DNA of 40,454 nt. Source: JBFHER01 sp041584055 (lineage in GTDB: Bacteria; Bacteroidota; Bacteroidia; Bacteroidales; UBA5342). This document shows, one piece after another, positions 32,414 through 40,454 of the stretch (within the stretch, counting starts at the first letter, position 1; the number at the start of each line of letters is the position of its first letter). The stretch is taken from assembly GCA_041584055.1 (NCBI GenBank), contig JBFHER010000004.1, positions 1-40,454 on the forward strand, given 5' to 3'. The notes beneath the pieces were generated by a model, which saw only the letters and a list, made by a program, of their open reading frames with translations, did no database searches and was not told the DNA's origin. The position numbers were made by a program, and so were the translations under genes.

Positions 32414-34579
32414 ATGAATAAATATACTTTCAAAAAGTTAACGCTCTTGTTTTTTGTTTTGGGCTTTTCGTTGATTTCACATCTTAACGCCAAAGAGTAT
32501 ACCATCAACACTGCAAACGAACTAAGCCAGCTTTCTTTAGTTGCAGGTGATGTGGTGATCATGGGAAATGGGACCTGGTCTAATCAAGAATTATCCTTTA
32601 AAGGAAATGGTACTGAAAAGAATCCAATCACATTAAAAGCAGAAACTCCCGGTAAAGTCATTTTAAACGGTTTTTCTAAATTAGAATTGTCGGGTGAGTA
32701 TCTTATTGTTGATGGTTTGACCTTTCAGGAAGGTGAGCTGGAAGGCGATCCGGTTGTGTCTTTTCGTACATCAAGCTCTTCTTTAGCCAATAATTGTCGC
32801 TTAACCAATACTGCCATTATCAATTATAATCCATGGGACCCCTCAGTAGAATACAAATGGGTCTCAATATATGGGGTAAATAATCAGGTTGATCACTGCT
32901 CTTTTGTTGGAAAAAATCACACAGGTGCACTCCTGGTTATTTGGATTGGTGAAACAGCCAATTATCACCGCATAAATAATAACTACTTTGCAGACATTCC
33001 GGAACTGGGGGAGAATGGGGCCGAAACAATCCGTATTGGGACGAGTACCAATAGCATGAAGGACTCCTACGCGATTGTAGAAAATAACTTGTTTGAAAAT
33101 TGCGATGGTGAGATTGAAATAATCTCAAATAAATCCTGTGAGAATATATACCGCTACAATACATTTTTACATTGTGAAGGCACACTTACCTTGCGCCATG
33201 GGAACCGTTGCGCTGTTTATGGAAACTTCTTTTTTGGTGATTTAAATAAAAAGAGTGGGGGCGTGCGGATTATTGGTGAGGATCACAAGGTGTACAATAA
33301 CTATTTTCAGGATCTGTTGAGTGACGGTTTTAGATCGGCAATTTCTTTGACAAATGGTGTGCCTGACTCCCCGCTCAATCGTTACTTTCAGGTAAAGAAT
33401 CCCAGCGTGGTAAATAATACAATTGTGAATTGTAAGTATGGAATAACCATCGGGGCCGGCGTGAATGATGAGCTGAGTCTGCCTCCACAAAATGTTTATC
33501 TGGCAAATAATGTTATTGCAGATTATGCCGGTAAAACACAAAAAGCAATTGATTATGATGATGCCCCGGATGGCATTATTTATGAAAACAACATAATTTA
33601 TACCTCAAATTTAGGTGACACGCCGGATGAAGTGAATAACGCAGACCCCAAATTACTGGGAACAGGTGAATTTTATCGTCCCGCGGATAATAGTCCCGTG
33701 ATCGGCTACGGAGTGAATACGCTGTCATTTGTAAGCGAAGATATCGAAGGTCAGGTACGTACATCCACCAACGATGCCGGTTGCGATCAGTTGTCTGATG
33801 ACCAGGTGAATAATCGGCCTTTAAAGAAGGATGACATAGGGACACTGATAGGTGCAGCATATGGTGATGAAGGTGATATCGTAGAAGAGAAAGAAGACAC
33901 CATTCCGCAATTAATCATCATTGAAGCTGTTGCCAGTACAGAACAAAACGAAGAGGATAAATACAATGTTGCAGCCAATACCATTGATGGATCTTTTTCA
34001 ACGCGTTGGTCGGGGGAAGGCATTGGCGCCTATATTGATCTTCAATTAGAAATGCAAAGCCTTGTTTCTTATGTTAAAATAGGGCACTATAAAGGGGATG
34101 AACGCTCGGCAGATTTTCATCTTTTGGGGTGGAACAACAGCACAGGTTCATTTGATACCTTGATGGCGAATGTGACGTCTACAATTTCTCCGGAACCTTT
34201 AACGACCTACGATTTTGAAGATTATTCAACATCAAAGGTTCGTCTTGTAGGCCTGGGCTATTCGGGGGGGACTGGCGTTTGGAATAGTTATACGGAGTTT
34301 GAACTTTATGGATGGGCTGGTGATACGAGCAAGGCAGAGAATGCATTTTCTCAGCAGGGATTAATGTCTTTATTCCCAAACCCGAGTACGGGTACGTTTT
34401 ATATAAAGAACTGCATCAATGGTCGCTTGAATGTGTTTACATTATCGGGACACATTGTGTACTCACAGCGGAATGTTAGCAGTGATACATGCATTTCAAC
34501 CAACCTGAACAAAGGGGTTTATCTTGTCTTTGTGGATACCGATAGTCAAACTTTTGTTGACAGGTTGGTGTTAATTTAG
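32414..34579 (+). CDS. PL6 family alginate lyase with F5/8C-like domain and T9SS tag
   Basis: PL6 enzymes are parallel beta-helix lyases related to chondroitinase B. After a signal peptide (ending near HLNAKEY), the first beta-helix covers about residues 30-470. It contains NGAETIRIG, EIEIISNKS with the catalytic base Lys240, and TLRHGN with the catalytic acid Arg261. The 21-residue Lys-Arg spacing equals that of chondroitinase B. An F5/8-type-C-like domain (about 500-640) and a T9SS sorting domain (LFPNPSTGTFYIK to the end) follow, so the enzyme is secreted and attached to the surface. Its F5/8C segment is very similar to that of the partial PL6-type gene at the right edge. Confidence 0.92.
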   Translation: MNKYTFKKLTLLFFVLGFSLISHLNAKEYTINTANELSQLSLVAGDVVIMGNGTWSNQELSFKGNGTEKNPITLKAETPGKVILNGFSKLELSGEYLIVDGLTFQEGELEGDPVVSFRTSSSSLANNCRLTNTAIINYNPWDPSVEYKWVSIYGVNNQVDHCSFVGKNHTGALLVIWIGETANYHRINNNYFADIPELGENGAETIRIGTSTNSMKDSYAIVENNLFENCDGEIEIISNKSCENIYRYNTFLHCEGTLTLRHGNRCAVYGNFFFGDLNKKSGGVRIIGEDHKVYNNYFQDLLSDGFRSAISLTNGVPDSPLNRYFQVKNPSVVNNTIVNCKYGITIGAGVNDELSLPPQNVYLANNVIADYAGKTQKAIDYDDAPDGIIYENNIIYTSNLGDTPDEVNNADPKLLGTGEFYRPADNSPVIGYGVNTLSFVSEDIEGQVRTSTNDAGCDQLSDDQVNNRPLKKDDIGTLIGAAYGDEGDIVEEKEDTIPQLIIIEAVASTEQNEEDKYNVAANTIDGSFSTRWSGEGIGAYIDLQLEMQSLVSYVKIGHYKGDERSADFHLLGWNNSTGSFDTLMANVTSTISPEPLTTYDFEDYSTSKVRLVGLGYSGGTGVWNSYTEFELYGWAGDTSKAENAFSQQGLMSLFPNPSTGTFYIKNCINGRLNVFTLSGHIVYSQRNVSSDTCISTNLNKGVYLVFVDTDSQTFVDRLVLI
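33926..33991 (+). repeat. F5/8C-coding segment repeated in inverted orientation at 39545-39610
   Basis: By eye, 58 of 66 bases match the reverse complement of 39545-39610. Both copies encode AVASTEQNEE and KYNVAANTIDG, and most differences are at third codon positions. Confidence 0.7.
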
Positions 34580-34709
34580 ATGCTTGTGGAAAGCCGGTTC
34601 AGTTTGAGAACGTGCTTTCTCAGGAATATGTTTTTTAAAAGAATAATCTTGAAGATAATGGTGAATTGTTCTTCTCATAGGGGACAATTCGAACCAGTTT
34701 TAGTTTCGC

Positions 34710-34750
34710 AAAAGGCCGGATGTATAAGGGGTTATAACATCCGGCCTTTT
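34710..34750 (+). terminator. Terminator after the PL6 gene
   Basis: AAAAGGCCGGATGT (34710-34723) pairs perfectly with 34737-34750, which ends in TTTT. The next gene starts only 14 bases downstream. The 130 bases between the PL6 stop and this hairpin hold nothing else I recognise. Confidence 0.85.
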
Positions 34751-34764
34751 ATTATATTTACAGC

Positions 34765-35511
34765 ATGGAAACAGTTGAATATCTCATTTTGGTGGTGGCA
34801 GGTGTATTTGCCGGATTTATTAATGTTGTGGCAGGTGGAGGTTCCTTAATTACAATGCCCTTAATGATTTTTATGGGCTTGCCACCCGCTGTGGCAAATG
34901 GCACCAACAGGGTTGCTTTACTGGCACAGAATGTTGTTTCGGTCTCAAACTTTCAGAGAAAAAAAGTTTCTCCGGGTCGCTACGGACTTGTTTTAGGAGT
35001 AATTGCACTTATAGGCGCAATCTTAGGCGCTAAGTTGGCGGTTGATATTGATGAACATTTGTTTAATCGCATCCTTTCCATTGTAATGGTGGTTGTGGGA
35101 ATCCTTATCGTTTTCAGTCCAAAACAAAAAGGGCTTGATATTGAAAATATAACGGGGACCCGTAAGTGGTTGGGGTATTTGGCTTTCTTTTTTATCGGAA
35201 TTTATGGGGGATTTTTACATGCCGGAATTGGTTTTATAATGATATTGGCATTGGTGAGGATCAATGGATTCTCTCTTGTAAAAACAAATAGTATAAAGGT
35301 TACGGTTGCACTGATTTATACAGTTGCAGCCTTGACTGTTTTTATTTGGGAAGGCATGATTGACTGGAAGGCCGGGCTCATTCTGGCGATAGGAAATGCC
35401 ACCGGAGGATGGTTAGGCAGCAACTTTACAGTGAATAAAGGTGATGTCTGGATTAAACGCATACTAATGGTTGCCATCATTGGGATGGCCGTGAAATTGT
35501 GGTTTTTCTAG
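34765..35511 (+). CDS. TSUP family (TauE/SafE) membrane permease
   Basis: The 248-residue integral membrane protein has about eight predicted helices. The family's two homologous halves are marked by GFINVVAGGGSLITMPLMIF near the N-terminus and GIYGGFLHAGIGFIMI near the middle. TSUP proteins move small anions such as sulfite or sulfoacetate; the substrate here is unknown. Its link to alginate use is unclear and may be only positional. The ATG at 34765 lies 14 bases after a strong terminator. A TATATTTA box at 34753-34760 could give a nearly leaderless transcript. Confidence 0.88.
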   Translation: METVEYLILVVAGVFAGFINVVAGGGSLITMPLMIFMGLPPAVANGTNRVALLAQNVVSVSNFQRKKVSPGRYGLVLGVIALIGAILGAKLAVDIDEHLFNRILSIVMVVVGILIVFSPKQKGLDIENITGTRKWLGYLAFFFIGIYGGFLHAGIGFIMILALVRINGFSLVKTNSIKVTVALIYTVAALTVFIWEGMIDWKAGLILAIGNATGGWLGSNFTVNKGDVWIKRILMVAIIGMAVKLWFF

Positions 35512-35514
35512 TCC

Positions 35515-35544
35515 AAAAAATAGCCCGACAAACTTGCCGGGCTA
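35515..35544 (-). terminator. Terminator of the minus-strand PL6 operon
   Basis: On the minus strand TAGCCCG (35544-35538) pairs with CGGGCTA (35527-35521), followed by TTTTTTGG. It lies 44 bases beyond the PL6 stop and just after the convergent permease gene, so it may serve both strands. Confidence 0.7.
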
Positions 35545-35587
35545 CTGGATTTGCTGCTTAGAGGTATCAGTGCTTACAAATCCGTTT

Positions 35588-37900
35588 TTAATATAGTATT
35601 TTTAATTTCAGATTTTCTTCAACCACTATCTTACCTGAGTTGCTTAACTCATTGTTGGCATGTACATTGTTTTTTGCACCCCACAAAAGAGCAACCAGTT
35701 TCACTTTGTTGTTTTTGAATTGGTTGTCGTGAATATTCACATTGATGATGCCCCTTGTATTAAGCAGAATCCCGTTTTCTTCTTTTTCACCACAATTACT
35801 GAAAGTGCTGTTCTTAACCAGGAGGTTTCCTCCAATGGTTGATTCGTCATAACCGCCACGATAATAGTCAATTACGTTTTGTTGAATCTTGCTAAAGTCA
35901 CAATTGTCGATTGTAAGAAACTCAACATTGTAGTCTCCCTTGTCATCGGTTTCTTCTGATAATTCAATGCCATTTTTACAATCCCGCAATATACATCCTG
36001 CGAATGTAATGGAATCCGACATGGATTCTTTATGCGCTTTCAGGATATAATCAAAATGACTGATCTCAGAATCGTATACCTTCACATTGTAAAGACTTGA
36101 CATTCCTTTCTTCAGGCACGCGAAGGCATTTTGCGAATCTGTCCCGCTAAGCACAAGGCCCTGAAGGGTAATGTCACCTTTTGGATGCATCTGAAATGCA
36201 GACGTTCCTGTTTCTCCAATATAGGTGATATGTGCTTTGTGCTGGGGATCCAATGATTTTAGTTGAATGGCTTTGTTAATGATCAGCGATTTTTCGAGTT
36301 GATATGTTCCGGGATTCAATGCCAATACATCACCACTATTAGCTCCTTGTATATGCGTGTGAAGATCGTCGTTGGGGGATAGCTCCACAATCACCGGGGC
36401 CGATGTTTCTTTGTTTGCACTGAACCACGAAGGACCGTATTTGTTTTCATCCAAAATGTGAGGATCTGGCGAGTTGGACTGACAAACAGCGCCAATCAGG
36501 TTGTTTTTCGAACGTTCATTACCAAAAATATCAGTGCGAATTGTTTCAAATTCAAAGCCAACATAAGGTGGCAGGTTTAATTCGCTTTGGGCAGGTGTAT
36601 AAATATCCTCAGCCACTTTAATCAATTTGAATTCTCCCTGATTCAGCCCTTCTGGGGATTTGAATTTTAGCGATTGATTATTAATCAGGTTTTGCTCAAA
36701 CTGAATGCCATCAAGCGCGTCGTGCTCAACAATGGGATGTGGATCTCCAGTTTCGTTGTAGATGATGTTGTTGGCCAAAATGGTTCGAATGGGCCTTTCT
36801 GACCGTATCTCCGAGGCCGGTAAAACGTCTTTTTGACTCACATTGCTCCCAACTCCGAATTGCCACGGCGATTTACAATTGATCCAGGTGTTGTGCGCTA
36901 CAACTACATCTGTTACCTGATTGTATCGATTCAGAGGCGATTTTGGTATCCCGTTCATAAGGGCTAACGGACTTCGGAAATTTTGTCCTTTTAGTTTGTA
37001 AAAGTAGTTGTTGGTTACCCAATGGCCGGTGTTAATGATGCGAATTCCTCCGATGTTGTCTGAATTGTCGTCACCAATAAAATAATTACCGTCAATTATA
37101 CAATAATTTCCGTGACGGGTTACCAGCGAACCTTCACATTTGTAAAAAACGTTGTTCCTAAATTCATTGAAATTCGTTTTACTGGAAATAATCTCAACTT
37201 CGCCATTGCAACGTTCAAATAAGTTATTGGCAACGGTCAGATTGCAAGGTGACATAGAGGTATAGCTGTCTCCCACCTGAATTGTTTCACCTCTTGGACC
37301 GCCTTTGCGAGGCCGTGGACCGAAATGATTGTTGACAATCTGGTGATAGGTACGTATATTCTGGTTGCCTTTTATCTTAATACGAATTGTTGGGCCCTGA
37401 TTTGATTTTCCGGCAATGTAACAATGATCCAACTGGTTGTGGCGGCCCCAAAACTCAACCCAGTGATCCGGTCTGTCACGCTGCATCTGGTTGTAGTCGA
37501 GAATGACACAGTTGGTAAGCCTGCAGTGATGTGCCGGGCTTTCTTCCTTTATTTTGAATTGAATCACTGCATCCGAAGGCGTAAATCCGTCCTTAAAAAA
37601 CAAGCCATCTACTGTAAGATAAGATCCTCCGAACTTAAGATCTGATTTGCCGCTTATGATTACCTCTCCCCGGGTTTCGGCTCTAAGTACAATGGGTTTA
37701 CTCTCAGTTCCTGCACCGGTAAATCGAATTTCAACATCATTCCAGATTCCGTTTTTCATAACAATCTCATCACCTGGAAGTGCATTTGAGATGGCTGTCG
37801 TTAATTCTTCCTGATTCTTTACCATCATGCTATTTGATGGATCTGAACATCCTGAAAGTAGGAGTACAGTCAGGGTAAATAATAATAATAGTTTCTGCAT
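35588..37900 (-). CDS. Two-domain PL6 family alginate lyase, lipoprotein
   Basis: The ATG at 37900 opens a lipoprotein signal peptide (MQKLLLLFTLTVLLLSGC). The longer frame from 37957 would overlap the upstream gene and hide the signal. The N-terminal beta-helix (about 20-480) carries GGPRGETIQVG, EVEIISSK with Lys241 and TRHGN with Arg262. This keeps the same 21-residue Lys-Arg spacing as the other PL6 gene. A second beta-helix (about 520-770) with repeated NxxF-type turns follows. This is the two-helix architecture seen in some characterised PL6 enzymes such as AlyGC. There is no T9SS tag, so it is lipid-anchored. It may complement the secreted PL6 enzymes with exo-type or periplasmic activity. 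Confidence 0.92.
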   Translation of the reverse strand: MQKLLLLFTLTVLLLSGCSDPSNSMMVKNQEELTTAISNALPGDEIVMKNGIWNDVEIRFTGAGTESKPIVLRAETRGEVIISGKSDLKFGGSYLTVDGLFFKDGFTPSDAVIQFKIKEESPAHHCRLTNCVILDYNQMQRDRPDHWVEFWGRHNQLDHCYIAGKSNQGPTIRIKIKGNQNIRTYHQIVNNHFGPRPRKGGPRGETIQVGDSYTSMSPCNLTVANNLFERCNGEVEIISSKTNFNEFRNNVFYKCEGSLVTRHGNYCIIDGNYFIGDDNSDNIGGIRIINTGHWVTNNYFYKLKGQNFRSPLALMNGIPKSPLNRYNQVTDVVVAHNTWINCKSPWQFGVGSNVSQKDVLPASEIRSERPIRTILANNIIYNETGDPHPIVEHDALDGIQFEQNLINNQSLKFKSPEGLNQGEFKLIKVAEDIYTPAQSELNLPPYVGFEFETIRTDIFGNERSKNNLIGAVCQSNSPDPHILDENKYGPSWFSANKETSAPVIVELSPNDDLHTHIQGANSGDVLALNPGTYQLEKSLIINKAIQLKSLDPQHKAHITYIGETGTSAFQMHPKGDITLQGLVLSGTDSQNAFACLKKGMSSLYNVKVYDSEISHFDYILKAHKESMSDSITFAGCILRDCKNGIELSEETDDKGDYNVEFLTIDNCDFSKIQQNVIDYYRGGYDESTIGGNLLVKNSTFSNCGEKEENGILLNTRGIINVNIHDNQFKNNKVKLVALLWGAKNNVHANNELSNSGKIVVEENLKLKILY

Positions 37901-37916
37901 TGCTGATCGTTTTATT

Positions 37917-38876
37917 TTATGCGTCATTCCACATTTGTTTAAGTTTTTCAAGGTCATGCTTCATGTAATTAAAAACTTCTTTTTGAGGCATGCTTATTTT
38001 AGATTGTCCTTTTTCTGCGCCGCCTAGATCATACTCCAGATGTAAGGAGACAGGCACATGGATGTTGAATTTTTTTAATAATTTGAAAAAATGATCGAAA
38101 GAAACCATTCCTTGTCCGAGCGGGGTATTGATCAACTGAACTTTGCCATTTTTAACGCCCCATTTAAAATCTTTAATTACCAGGCTGTTGATATGATTTT
38201 TAATATACATAAAACCAAGTTCCCAACTGTTGGCACCTTCAACTGTTGCATGCCTGATATCGTACTGTAAACCAAGGTATTCAGGATCAATGCCTTTTAG
38301 GAGTTGTTTTATATCCCAGATGGGGGAACCGATGCTGGTGCCTGCATGGTTCTGATACCCGCCGCATAACTTGAGCTTTTCATTGGTATCAGCAAGCACC
38401 GACAATTGTTTGTTATATCTTGTTAGTTCCTGTTCAATTTGACTGGTGTCAGCGTATTTTAACCAGTCTGTTCTGTAACATTTAAATCCCTCCGCAGCCG
38501 CTGTTTCAAGCACTTTTAACTGCAATGGATCATGGCTGTTGGAAACATTCGAAGTAAACATAAACGGAGGCAGATCATGCTTTTTCAGAGCTTCCGTGGC
38601 TTTTGGGAGGTCCTGGGTAACATTTTCAGGAAGAACATGCCCATTTGGCCGGATGGTTAGATCCACGCCATCAAATCCAATTTCCCTGGCAGCTTCTGCC
38701 ATGTTATCATAAGATAAAAACTGAAGATGTTTTGAAAATATACTTACATTCAGTTGATTTGTGTTCGAAACGGTCTTGCCAAAAGCACTTGAAGATCCCA
38801 GAAAAAAAGAGCCTCCTGCAAATATTGCTGATGATTTTATAAAATCTCGTCTGTTATGTTTGGATTCTGAATTCAT
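37917..38876 (-). CDS. Tat-signal TIM-barrel protein, sugar isomerase/epimerase-like
   Basis: The 319-residue protein begins with a twin-arginine signal (NRRDFIKSSAIFAGGSFFLG). It continues as a TIM barrel of the xylose-isomerase-like/AP-endonuclease-2 superfamily. Possible metal-site residues include the Glu of HLEYDLGG, Asp in QYDIRHAT and His in YQNHAGTSIG. It lies 16 bases upstream of the two-domain PL6 gene and is probably co-transcribed with it. An exported sugar epimerase-like enzyme between two alginate lyase genes suggests action on uronate sugars or oligomers in the periplasm. Reaction and substrate cannot be stated. Confidence 0.8.
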   Translation of the reverse strand: MNSESKHNRRDFIKSSAIFAGGSFFLGSSSAFGKTVSNTNQLNVSIFSKHLQFLSYDNMAEAAREIGFDGVDLTIRPNGHVLPENVTQDLPKATEALKKHDLPPFMFTSNVSNSHDPLQLKVLETAAAEGFKCYRTDWLKYADTSQIEQELTRYNKQLSVLADTNEKLKLCGGYQNHAGTSIGSPIWDIKQLLKGIDPEYLGLQYDIRHATVEGANSWELGFMYIKNHINSLVIKDFKWGVKNGKVQLINTPLGQGMVSFDHFFKLLKKFNIHVPVSLHLEYDLGGAEKGQSKISMPQKEVFNYMKHDLEKLKQMWNDA

Positions 38877-38968
38877 TATTTATTGTTTTTTTAGTGGAAA
38901 CATAAAGTTAGCACTAAAATTCGGGTTTGTACTCCGATTTTAAATGGCATCATCCCTTTATGGGATTT

Positions 38969-40454
38969 TTACCTGATTATGAGTTTCCCGGTGAATTGAG
39001 TCCCATCTTTTTGAATTGATAAAATATAAATTCCTTTTTTTAATTTTGGTTGATAAAAAGAATTTGCCAGAATTTGAGTCTGATACATTGTTTTCCCATC
39101 AAGGCTGAGTATCGCAAGTTCCCCGCTGTCAATACCTGCAAGTTGAAACCTTCCATCACAAGGATTTGGATAAATGGAAACTGATCTGAAATGGTTTGCA
39201 TTTTGAATGGAGGATATGCCTGATTCCCAACCCCATACCTCAAACTCGGTAAAGCTGTTCCACAGGCTTCCGCTTGTATTTCCGTGCCCGACTACTCTTA
39301 CGTAACGGGCATCAACATTGTCAAAATCGTAAAGGATCAGTTGCTCATCCGTAATTTCACTTGTTATGTCCATCAGTGCTTCCTCAAATGTGATGCTGTC
39401 TTTAGAAACAAGGATGTCAAATAATGTACCACGTGAGCTACTATTGTATACGCCAACTTTTAGGAAGGAAACCTGTTGGATTTCTCCAAGATCCAGTGTT
39501 ATAAATGCGCCATCACCCTCTCCGGACCAGCGATTTGTAAATAGTCCGTCAATGGTGTTGGCAGCAACATTGTATTTGCCTTCTTCGTTTTGCTCTGTGC
39601 TGGCAACAGCGCTGATAATACCCAGCTTTATCTCCGTACCAACGCTTCCTTCCTGTGTTACTGAAATTGTTTTGGACATGGTGGCACCATCAGAAATGGT
39701 CACTGTTCCGCTGCGTTTGGTGAGGGCTGTGTTGGCTGTAACAGAAATGGCCACAATGGATGTGTCATTACCTGAACTCGGATAGGACGAGATCCAGTCC
39801 ATGTCAGATGTTATTGTCCACTCCAGATTTGAAAAAATGGTGATCTCAGTATTGGACGCAGTGGCATCAAGCATGAGTTCTGAATGGCTGATTTCCAAAG
39901 CTGGCGGATCCTTGTCTGACTGCGTAATAATAATTTCTTCAACAATGTTTTCGCCAGTGCTGATATTGGTGCTTTCGATGGTCACTTTTGAGCTGCGAAT
40001 AAGTCCTGTTGTATTTGTTTCAACTGTGATGTCAAGGGAGCCGTCTGAGGAGCCTGTCAAAGCATTTAAACTCAACCAGGAGGCGTCTGTTGTGGCTTTC
40101 CAATCCAGATTTGATGAGATCTGTATGCTTGCTGTGCCTCCATGAACTGAAATATTAAGTGCTGAGGTATTTGTAAACAGGAACTCACCCTGAGAAGGGC
40201 CTACATGTTTGGCCAGCAAGGGGTAGTATGAGCCCGGATCTGTACTGTACTGATCAGCCCCGTAGTTTGTTGGACTTGTTCTGCTTTGACCTTCAATGTC
40301 CAAAAGAATGTTCCCTGCAACTTCAATTGAAGGAACATAGGCGGGAGTTGTCTCAGTGGCTTTATAAATTTGTTGCTCGGTGTTAAATATAAGTTGAGGG
40401 TCTTGCAGAACGACCTGTGATTCAGAAAAAGAAACGCCCTCCCCCGTGATTGCA
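38969..40454 (-). CDS. PL6-type lyase, C-terminal part: BACON x2, F5/8C-like, T9SS tag (partial)
   Basis: The frame stays open to the window edge, so the N-terminus and catalytic region are missing. The first residues visible (ILLDIEGQSRTSPTNYGADQY, then KHVGPSQGEF) match the end of a PL6 beta-helix and parallel SEDIEGQVRTSTNDAGCDQ in the complete PL6 gene. Two BACON domains follow, each with an internal W...W(L/I)S core and ending near a TQ(S/E) motif. An F5/8-type-C-like domain (AVASTEQNEEGKYNVAANT) and a T9SS sorting domain (SIYPNPCDGRFQL to the end) complete it. It would be surface-exposed. It lies 92 bases upstream of the TIM-barrel gene and is probably in the same transcript. Confidence 0.8.
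   Translation of the reverse strand, partial: AITGEGVSFSESQVVLQDPQLIFNTEQQIYKATETTPAYVPSIEVAGNILLDIEGQSRTSPTNYGADQYSTDPGSYYPLLAKHVGPSQGEFLFTNTSALNISVHGGTASIQISSNLDWKATTDASWLSLNALTGSSDGSLDITVETNTTGLIRSSKVTIESTNISTGENIVEEIIITQSDKDPPALEISHSELMLDATASNTEITIFSNLEWTITSDMDWISSYPSSGNDTSIVAISVTANTALTKRSGTVTISDGATMSKTISVTQEGSVGTEIKLGIISAVASTEQNEEGKYNVAANTIDGLFTNRWSGEGDGAFITLDLGEIQQVSFLKVGVYNSSSRGTLFDILVSKDSITFEEALMDITSEITDEQLILYDFDNVDARYVRVVGHGNTSGSLWNSFTEFEVWGWESGISSIQNANHFRSVSIYPNPCDGRFQLAGIDSGELAILSLDGKTMYQTQILANSFYQPKLKKGIYILSIQKDGTQFTGKLIIR
39545..39610 (-). repeat. Inverted copy of the F5/8C-coding segment at 33926-33991
   Basis: This is the reverse-complement partner of the segment in the complete PL6 gene. 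The pair is about 5.6 kb apart in opposite orientation and could recombine to invert the DNA between them, though it is short and imperfect. Confidence 0.6.

Noticed and set aside
34580..34849. 89-residue plus-strand frame after the PL6 gene
   Set aside because: It crosses the terminator at 34710-34750 and overlaps the permease start in another frame. Its sequence has no protein-like pattern.
38950..38968. ATCCC/GGGAT hairpin downstream of the partial PL6-type gene
   Set aside because: The stem has only five pairs and the T-run is on the plus strand, where there is no gene to terminate. The TIM-barrel gene is probably co-transcribed.
39366..40145. Two plus-strand frames of 139 and 114 residues
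   Set aside because: They are antisense to the BACON and F5/8C domains of the partial PL6-type gene.
1..40454. CRISPR arrays, insertion sequences or phage genes
   Set aside because: No regularly spaced direct repeats, transposase or integrase-like proteins, or terminal inverted repeats with target duplications were seen.

Overview
The window comes from a member of the Bacteroidota, probably a marine or sediment polysaccharide degrader. Several things point there: SusC/SusD pairs, type IX secretion C-terminal sorting domains, BACON domains, a lysine-rich and unusually long IF2, and promoters of the Bacteroidota type (TTTG, about 20 bases, TAnnTTTG). Coding starts mostly lack Shine-Dalgarno sequences. 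A placement in Marinilabiliales or a neighbouring order is possible, but the window alone does not settle it. I see no tRNA, rRNA, CRISPR array, insertion sequence or phage gene.

Left part (1-14,560), housekeeping. It holds the end of an MCE/MlaD-type lipid-transport protein, a TonB-dependent-receptor-like beta-barrel protein, a stand-alone AraC-type HTH protein and a 1.1-kb gene desert with a strong hairpin that may end a small RNA. Next is the conserved rimP-nusA-infB cluster with a structured leader, then a small SPOR lipoprotein. On the minus strand follow carA, rlmD and pepD, with a clear terminator between carA and rlmD.

Right part (14,980-40,454), an alginate utilisation locus. A FadR-type GntR regulator is flanked by palindromic operators (TTGGTCGACCAA and relatives), one upstream of itself and two over the promoter of the next operon. 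That operon reads: PL17 exo-acting oligoalginate lyase lipoprotein, KdgF-type cupin, hexuronate-type MFS transporter, SDR reductase, SusC, SusD, an IPT/TIG surface lipoprotein, a modular esterase with three copies of an unnamed beta-rich module, and a secreted two-copy-module protein with a T9SS tag. A PL6 lyase with its own promoter and a TSUP (TauE/SafE) permease follow. On the opposite strand, converging on these, lie a third PL6-type enzyme (cut by the window edge, with two BACON domains, an F5/8C-like domain and a T9SS tag), a Tat-signal TIM-barrel protein and a two-domain PL6 lipoprotein.

Inferred pathway: secreted and surface PL6 enzymes cut alginate; the IPT lipoprotein, SusD and SusC capture and import oligomers; PL17 releases unsaturated monomers in the periplasm; the MFS carrier imports them; KdgF opens the ring to the linear keto form (DEH); and the SDR reduces DEH to 2-keto-3-deoxygluconate. 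KDG kinase and KDPG aldolase are not in the window. The least explained parts are the triplicated-module esterase, the two-copy-module secreted protein, the Tat TIM-barrel protein between the PL6 genes, and the RNA-level structures at about 4.7 kb and in the rimP leader.
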